Below are positions 59,289-64,000 of a DNA stretch of 64,000 nt, one piece after another. Below the pieces are notes generated by a model that saw only the letters and a program-made list of their open reading frames with translations, was not told the DNA's origin and searched no databases. How positions within the stretch are numbered: position 1 is the stretch's first letter; every line of letters starts with the position of its first letter. The translations under genes and the position numbers were made by a program. Source of the DNA: Pseudomonas sp. Au-Pse12 (GTDB taxonomy: Bacteria; Pseudomonadota; Gammaproteobacteria; Pseudomonadales; Pseudomonadaceae); contig NZ_JAJTTH010000014.1 in assembly GCF_021341665.1 (NCBI RefSeq), positions 1 through 64,000 of the forward strand. The letters run 5' to 3'.

Positions 59289-59322
59289 CGGCAAGCAGGC
59301 AGCGGCAGGCTTGCGGCTTGCG
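59267..59322. repeat. Heptamer array overlapping the btuF-like 3' end
   Basis: Units GCGGCAA, GCGGCAA, GTGACTA, GCGGCAA, GCAGGCA, GCGGCAG are followed by the inverted GCTTGCG, GCTTGCG. The first three encode the last codons and stop of the binding protein. Confidence 0.88.
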
Positions 59323-59352
59323 GCTAAGCCTTTGGCTTTGGAGCCGGCTTGC

Positions 59353-59434
59353 GTAGGAGCTGGCTTGCCAGCGAAGGCGTCAGCAAGGGCGATGCATGCC
59401 TTACGGGCCTCTTCGCCGGCAAGCCGGCTCCTAC
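59353..59434. repeat. REPIN (paired inverted REP sequences)
   Basis: GTAGGAGCTGGCTTGCCAGC at 59353 and GCCGGCAAGCCGGCTCCTAC ending at 59434 are inverted REPs separated by ~35 bp. This is the typical Pseudomonas REPIN arrangement mobilised by RAYT proteins; no RAYT gene is in the window. Confidence 0.85.
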
Positions 59435-59494
59435 AAAAGCGCGTAAACCGCGCTGGGCTTTGGCTTTGGCTTTTGATCTTGCTTTTGATCTCCC

Positions 59495-59784
59495 TGCCCC
59501 TTCAGGAGGCCGAGCGTAGGCATTGCGTAGGGGGCAGCTCGGCATGGATGCCGAGCTAGCCGCCCCAGGCCATGGATGGCCTGTGGCGGCGTGCCCCCGG
59601 AGCAATGCCGGAGCGAGGGCACGCCGAGCCTTAGCGAGGCGCCGGATGCAGGGGCAGGAGCCCTTTGCTTACTTTGGGGCTTTTCCAAAGTGAGTCGCCG
59701 TAAGGGCGAAACCGCCAGTGGCCACACCCGCAGCAACGGATATGTACCCCAAACTCGCCGTAAGGGCGAAACCGTGAGCGGCCA
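59495..59784. repeat. ~290-bp composite intergenic repeat
   Basis: The block contains the perfect hairpin AGCTCGGCAT-GG-ATGCCGAGCT (59536-59557), a GCGTGCCC...GGGCACGC hairpin at ~59589-59623, CTTTGCTTACTTTGG and then two ~59-bp units beginning ACTCGCCGTAAGGGCGAAACC. The ending units match the first 90 bases of the window. No gene is supported; open frames through it are accidental. Confidence 0.82.
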
Positions 59785-60387
59785 CTACCCCGGCCCGGCA
59801 CACACCACCTCCACCATCGCCAACGCCGAAGCCTCCACCGCCTCCCGATCCCCCGTAGTAATCAGATCCAGGTGATAACCCCGAGTCGCCGCCAGCACCA
59901 TCCGCGCCCGATGCCGCGCCGCCTCGGGGGCAAACCCGGCCCGCTCGAACAAGCGCGTGAGCATCTGCACCCAGGTATCGACCACGCCGTCGAGAAACAC
60001 CCCGCATTCCTGGCGATGACGCAAGGCATAGCTGTAGGTCTCGAAATGCAGCTGGTAGAACGGCAGGAACTGCTCCGAGGTGTAGCGCTGCCAGAACGAC
60101 TTGAGCAGCGCCTGCAAGGCCGCTGGCGAATCCACCGCCTCGGCCTCGGTCTCGAACAGCAGGGTTTCCGAACTGCGCACCTTGTCGATGATCGCCGCCC
60201 ACAAGCCTTCCTGGCTGCCGAAGTGATAAATCAGCATGCGGTGGCTGATGCCTGCCGTCTCGGCAATCGCCCGCAACGAACGGAAGGCGAAGCCGTGTTT
60301 CAAGGCATCCTCCAGCACCTTGTTGAGCACGTCGATCGGCGCTTTCTTCACCGTGGCGCCGCGTGTCGTCTTGTTGGTCTCGCTCAC
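59785..60387 (-). CDS. TetR-family transcriptional repressor
   Basis: A 200-aa repressor. The N-terminal helix-turn-helix is FRSLRAIAETAGISHRMLIYHFGSQEGLWAAII (residues ~32-65); the ligand domain (SFWQRYTSEQFLPFYQLHFETY) follows. The GTG at 60387 with AGAGGA 8 nt upstream is the best start; the ATG two codons earlier is too close to that site, and a frame reaching 60573 runs into the operator. It is divergent from the DUF1302 gene, its likely target. Its 3' end abuts a repeat. Confidence 0.9.
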   Translation of the reverse strand: MSETNKTTRGATVKKAPIDVLNKVLEDALKHGFAFRSLRAIAETAGISHRMLIYHFGSQEGLWAAIIDKVRSSETLLFETEAEAVDSPAALQALLKSFWQRYTSEQFLPFYQLHFETYSYALRHRQECGVFLDGVVDTWVQMLTRLFERAGFAPEAARHRARMVLAATRGYHLDLITTGDREAVEASALAMVEVVCAGPG

Positions 60388-60554
60388 CCGCATTCCTCTT
60401 CTGCCCACTGGCACTCCAGCGGGGCGATCCTTCCATTGCCCGGCGGTGCAGGCAAGCGCTTTCTCGCCGGCGCCCGCCAACCGTCGCCCAAGCCCCTTCC
60501 CAGGGTCGTGAAAAATTTCGTTGACTTTAAAAACAGCCTGAGAATAGCATTTGA

Positions 60555-60570
60555 CGTACCAAATGGTACG
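60555..60570. promoter_or_regulatory. TetR operator palindrome over a promoter
   Basis: CGTACCA-AA-TGGTACG is a perfect palindrome with 7-bp arms in an AT-rich stretch. TTGACG at 60551-60556 overlaps its left end and could be the -35 box of the DUF1302 promoter. The position between divergent regulator and target fits TetR repression of both. Confidence 0.75.
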
Positions 60571-60669
60571 CACTTTTTAATTAACTAATAACAACAACTG
60601 ACGGTCGCCGGAAACGGTTCGGCCTACAGCGATCTGCTGCCTGACCAACTATAAGAAAAGAGGGCCACG

Positions 60670-62655
60670 ATGAACTCCAAGGGCTATTCCCGCAGTATTC
60701 CGAAGGCGGTTGGCAAGCCGCTGTCCGCCGCCCCCTGCGCCCCGCTGGCGACCTTGCTGGGCCTGGCCCTGGGCAGCGCCCCGGCCTGGGGCCTGGACCT
60801 TTCGCCGGCAGACAGCGAGCTGTCGCTGCGACTGGATTCGACCCTCTCCTACGGACAGATGTGGCGGGTCCAGGGCGCCGACAAGAACAACGATGCGCTG
60901 AACCAGAACGACGGCAATCGCAACTTCGACACCGGCACTGTTGCGCAAGTATTCAAACTGACTTCGGACCTGGCGCTGAAATACCAGAACTATGGCGCAC
61001 TGGTGCGCGGCAGCGGTTTCTACGATGTACAGATCATGGACCGGCACAACGACTACGACCGCCACAACCAGCCGCCCCAGCCCAGCCAGAACTACCCCCA
61101 CGACAACCGCTTCACCGAGCAGACCCGCGACCACGCCGGCAGCGCGGTGCAACTGCTGGACGCCTATGTCTACGGCGACTGGCAACCGGCCGGGCACAAC
61201 CTGTCGGCGCGCCTCGGGCGCCAGGTCTTCAACTGGGGCGAAGGCCTGTTCTATCGCGGCGGGGTCAACACCACCAACCCGCTGAACGTGGCCCGCCTGC
61301 GCCTGCCCGGGGCTGAGATCAAGGAAGTGCTGGTGCCCCTGGAGAGCCTGAGCCTGAAGTTCGACCTGACCGACAACCTCAGCAGCGAAGCCTTCTACCA
61401 GTGGAAATGGCAGGAGTCGCAGTACGATCCGGTGGGCAGTTTCTTCTCCGAATCCGACCTGTTCGTGCCCGGCAGCAACACCGCCTATGTCAACAACCCG
61501 GCCCTGGCCAGCGCGGCCCTCCAGAACCAGTACCGGGCCATTACCCAGGCCGGCCTCGGCGGTTATGGCGGCAACCCCTACCTGGACCGCCAGGGCACCT
61601 TCCAGGTGGCGCATATCGGCAACGACCTGGCGGCCTCCGACAGCGGCCAGTTCGGCCTGGCCCTGCGTTACTTCGCCGAGTCGCTGAATGCCACCCAGTT
61701 CGGCGCCTACTTCGTCAACTACCACGCCAAGGACCCGATGATCGCCTCGTCCATGGCCGCCGGCCACGCCAGCCCCGATGCCCTGACCGGCGCCCTGAGC
61801 AGCGGCGCCTTCAGCAGCTACGATGCCCTGCGCCGGGCTGCCGGGGGCAATCCGGCGCTGCGCCAGCTGCTGGGCCTGGTCAACGGCCTGTCCAGCGTCG
61901 AGCTGGGCCGCCTGACCACCGCCCAGCGCGAGTTTCCCGAGAACATCCACATGTACGGCCTGAGCTTCAACACCTCGGTGGGCGAAGCCTCGGTGTTCGG
62001 CGAAGTGGCCTATCGGCCCAACCTGCCGATCGCCAAGGCGGCGCTCAACGACACGGTGTACGACAGCTTCGCCCAGGCGCCGCAGATCCTCTCCGGGCGC
62101 AGCGTGATGGTCGCCGGCGAGCAGGTGGGCATCGGCCGGCCACTGCACAACTACGAACGGGTGGAGGCCTGGAACAGCTCCCTGGGCACCCTCTACAACT
62201 TCGGCCCGCAGCTGTCCTTCGACAGCCTGGTGGGCACCCTGGAGGTGGCCGCCGAGCAGGTGCGCGGCAGCAGCCTCAAGTACCGCGCCTTCGATGGCAG
62301 CATTCGCTACTACGCCGGGCGGGCGAACAAGGAATACAGCGCCGGCTTCGGCCGCGATCAGCAGATCGACCGCAACGCCTACGGCGCCACCCTGCTGTTG
62401 AGCGGCACCTGGAACGATCTGCTGGCCGGGGTCAACGTCTCGCCCTATGTGGTCTACAAGGACGACTTCCTCGGCAACTCCTATTCCGGCGGCAACTTCA
62501 TCGAAGGCCGCAAGGCCTACACCCTCGGCGTGCGGGCCAGCTACCAGGCCTCGATCGAAGCCGAGCTGCAATACACCAATTTCTACGGCGCCGGCCGCAG
62601 CAACATCAGCCGCGACCGCGACAACCTTGGCCTGACCCTCAAATACTCCTTCTGA
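60670..62655 (+). CDS. DUF1302-family outer-membrane beta-barrel protein
   Basis: A 661-aa protein with a signal peptide (LATLLGLALGSAPAWG-LD). SLRLDSTLSYGQMWRVQG opens the DUF1302 domain. RLGRQVFNWGEGLFYRGGVNTTNPLN near residue 185 is its strongest conserved block, and the C-terminus ends LTLKYSF. DUF1302 proteins are putative outer-membrane channels for hydrophobic compounds, usually with a DUF1329 partner and an RND exporter. The partner begins 11 bp downstream. Confidence 0.9.
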   Translation: MNSKGYSRSIPKAVGKPLSAAPCAPLATLLGLALGSAPAWGLDLSPADSELSLRLDSTLSYGQMWRVQGADKNNDALNQNDGNRNFDTGTVAQVFKLTSDLALKYQNYGALVRGSGFYDVQIMDRHNDYDRHNQPPQPSQNYPHDNRFTEQTRDHAGSAVQLLDAYVYGDWQPAGHNLSARLGRQVFNWGEGLFYRGGVNTTNPLNVARLRLPGAEIKEVLVPLESLSLKFDLTDNLSSEAFYQWKWQESQYDPVGSFFSESDLFVPGSNTAYVNNPALASAALQNQYRAITQAGLGGYGGNPYLDRQGTFQVAHIGNDLAASDSGQFGLALRYFAESLNATQFGAYFVNYHAKDPMIASSMAAGHASPDALTGALSSGAFSSYDALRRAAGGNPALRQLLGLVNGLSSVELGRLTTAQREFPENIHMYGLSFNTSVGEASVFGEVAYRPNLPIAKAALNDTVYDSFAQAPQILSGRSVMVAGEQVGIGRPLHNYERVEAWNSSLGTLYNFGPQLSFDSLVGTLEVAAEQVRGSSLKYRAFDGSIRYYAGRANKEYSAGFGRDQQIDRNAYGATLLLSGTWNDLLAGVNVSPYVVYKDDFLGNSYSGGNFIEGRKAYTLGVRASYQASIEAELQYTNFYGAGRSNISRDRDNLGLTLKYSF

Positions 62656-62666
62656 CGAGAACCCCC

Positions 62667-64000
62667 ATGCGCAGACTCAGCACCCTGGTGGCCGGCCTCG
62701 GCCTCGCCGCCCTCTCCTCCCTGTGCCTGGCCGCCGCGCCGGCCGACGCCCTCAAGAGCGCTGATGGCCAGCGCCTGACCCCCACCGGGGCGCAGCAGGC
62801 CGGCAATGCCGGCGGCAGCATTCCGCCCTGGGACGGCGGCCTGACCCAGGGCCCCGCCGGCTACCAGGCTGGCGGGCCCTACCTTGATCCGTTCAGCGCC
62901 GACCGCCCGCTGTTCACCATCGACAGGCAGAACCTGGAGCAGTACCGCGAACACCTGAGCCAGGGCCAGATCGCGCTGTTCAAGGCTTATCCCGAGACGT
63001 TCCGCATGCCGGTCTACCCGACCCGCCGCAGCGCTGCGGCGCCACAATGGGTGTACGACAACATCCGCCGCAACGCCTTCGACGCCAAGCTCGGCGAAGG
63101 TGGCGCCGTGGTCCACAACGCTTATGGTGGGGTGCCCTTCCCGGTGCCGCAGTCGGGGCTGGAGGCCGTGTGGAACCACATTCTCAAGTTCAACGGCACC
63201 TACCTGGAACGCAGCAGCGCGGACATCGCCGTGCAGCGCGACGGCAGCTTCGTGCCGAGCCTGCTGGATGTGCGCTACTACTCGCTCTACAACATCCCCG
63301 GCAAAGATGCCGCCAGCCTCGGCGACACCCTCTACTACTACCTGGGTATCGCCAAGGCGCCGGCGCGCCTGGCCGGCGAGGCGGTGCTGATCCACGAACC
63401 GCTGAACCAGCTGGACAACCCGCGCAAGGCCTGGGGCTACAACCCCGGCCAGCGCCGGGTGCGCCGCGCCCCGACCATCGCCTACGACAGCCCCATCGGC
63501 AGCTCCGATGGCCTGCGCACCGCCGACGACACCGACATGTTCAACGGCTCCCCCGACCGCTACGACTGGAAGCTGCTGGGCAAGCAGGAGCTGTACATCC
63601 CCTACAACAACTACCGGCTGCTGGACAAAAGCCTGAAGTACGCCGCGCTGCTGCGCCCGGGGCACCTCAACCCCGAGCACACCCGCTATGAACTGCACCG
63701 GGTGTGGGTGATCGAGGCCAACCTCAAGCCCGGCGCCCGCCACCTGTATTCCAAGCGCCGCTTCTACCTCGACGAGGACAGCTGGAGCATCGCCGTCGCC
63801 GACCAGTTCGACAGCCGCGGCGAGCTGTGGCGGGTGTCCATGGCCTACCTGGTGAACTACTACAACCTGCCGGCGGTGATGAGCGCGGTGGACGTGTTCC
63901 ACGACCTGCAATCGCGCCGCTACCAAGCCCAGGGCCTGAGCAACGAACAGCCGGAAGTGATCCGCTTTCTGCCGGCGCCCGGTGACGCCGGGATGTTCAA
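62667..64000 (+). CDS. DUF1329-family periplasmic/outer-membrane protein (truncated by window end)
   Basis: At least 444 residues, running past the window. The signal peptide is LSTLVAGLGLAALSSLCLAA. LKSADGQRLTPTGAQQAGNAGGSIPPW is the DUF1329 opening motif, and YSKRRFYLDEDSWSIAVADQFDSRGELWRV is the strongest later block, resembling the LolB/LolA-like outer-membrane lipid-carrier fold. It works with the DUF1302 protein upstream, probably in handling hydrophobic substrates. Nearly the whole family length (~455) is present. The gene for the expected third component would lie beyond the window. Confidence 0.9.
   Translation, partial: MRRLSTLVAGLGLAALSSLCLAAAPADALKSADGQRLTPTGAQQAGNAGGSIPPWDGGLTQGPAGYQAGGPYLDPFSADRPLFTIDRQNLEQYREHLSQGQIALFKAYPETFRMPVYPTRRSAAAPQWVYDNIRRNAFDAKLGEGGAVVHNAYGGVPFPVPQSGLEAVWNHILKFNGTYLERSSADIAVQRDGSFVPSLLDVRYYSLYNIPGKDAASLGDTLYYYLGIAKAPARLAGEAVLIHEPLNQLDNPRKAWGYNPGQRRVRRAPTIAYDSPIGSSDGLRTADDTDMFNGSPDRYDWKLLGKQELYIPYNNYRLLDKSLKYAALLRPGHLNPEHTRYELHRVWVIEANLKPGARHLYSKRRFYLDEDSWSIAVADQFDSRGELWRVSMAYLVNYYNLPAVMSAVDVFHDLQSRRYQAQGLSNEQPEVIRFLPAPGDAGMF

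Noticed and set aside
59576..59875. Open frame inside the composite repeat
   Set aside because: It consists of repeat hairpins and runs into the TetR 3' end; no ribosome-binding site or domain.
60394..60573. Longer TetR start reaching 60573
   Set aside because: It would read through the operator palindrome and ignores the good ribosome-binding site before GTG 60387.

Overview
The window is chromosomal DNA of a fluorescent-group Pseudomonas (P. fluorescens / protegens / chlororaphis lineage is the best guess). The reasons are the high GC content and codon use, Pseudomonas-type REP and heptamer repeats between genes, Pseudomonas-restricted small protein families, OprD and Tsx porins, two AstA-family subunits, a Pseudomonas metallothionein, and an operon whose order matches the nba cluster of P. 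fluorescens KU-7. About 64 protein genes are called. I see no rRNA, tRNA, CRISPR array, transposase or integrase.

Layout. 0.1-8.1 kb: a Nu-class GST, a periplasmic histidine phosphatase, a CSCC-motif permease, a hicAB toxin-antitoxin pair, the selenium pair selD-selU, and a lone metallo-beta-lactamase-fold protein in DNA of visibly lower GC. 8.2-22.0 kb: a LysR regulator and a tightly coupled operon for meta-cleavage of 3-hydroxyanthranilate (nbaE-H-J-I-G-F-C-D) with an AAHS-type MFS carrier, then an OprD porin, an AAT-family amino-acid permease and kynureninase on the opposite strand. Together these form most of a kynurenine-to-central-metabolism route; the steps upstream of kynureninase are not in the window. 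22.4-24.4 kb: Tsx plus a NUP-family nucleoside protein behind a perfect LacI-type palindrome.

24.4-45.4 kb: a mixed region with an MDR oxidoreductase, a XapX protein, AraC regulators, a metallothionein (27001-27171), glycolate oxidase glcDEF without glcC or glcG, two small DMT subunits with a divergent LysR regulator, mntH, and a minus-strand operon of DUF3833 lipoprotein, chalcone-isomerase-like protein and a truncated folE, preceded by repeated TGTACA boxes. It continues with an EamA exporter, an aotJ/aotO-like pair lacking its permease and ATPase genes, and cobF. 45.6-55.3 kb: an EAL protein, then a run of RpiR regulator, cysteine hydrolase, glutamine-synthetase-like enzyme, N-formylglutamate amidohydrolase, APC permease and two AstA-family succinyltransferase subunits, which looks like an uncharacterised nitrogen-compound catabolic locus. 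55.3-59.3 kb: a cobalamin riboswitch controlling a TonB receptor, a [2Fe-2S] protein and a BtuF-like binding protein. 59.3-64 kb: repeats, a TetR regulator with a clear operator, and a DUF1302-DUF1329 pair that runs off the window end.

The most unusual structural signal is a family of degenerate 7-bp tandem repeats (core GCAAGC / GCTTGC). Arrays lie at five gene ends, and at four of them they form the last codons and stop codon of neighbouring genes.
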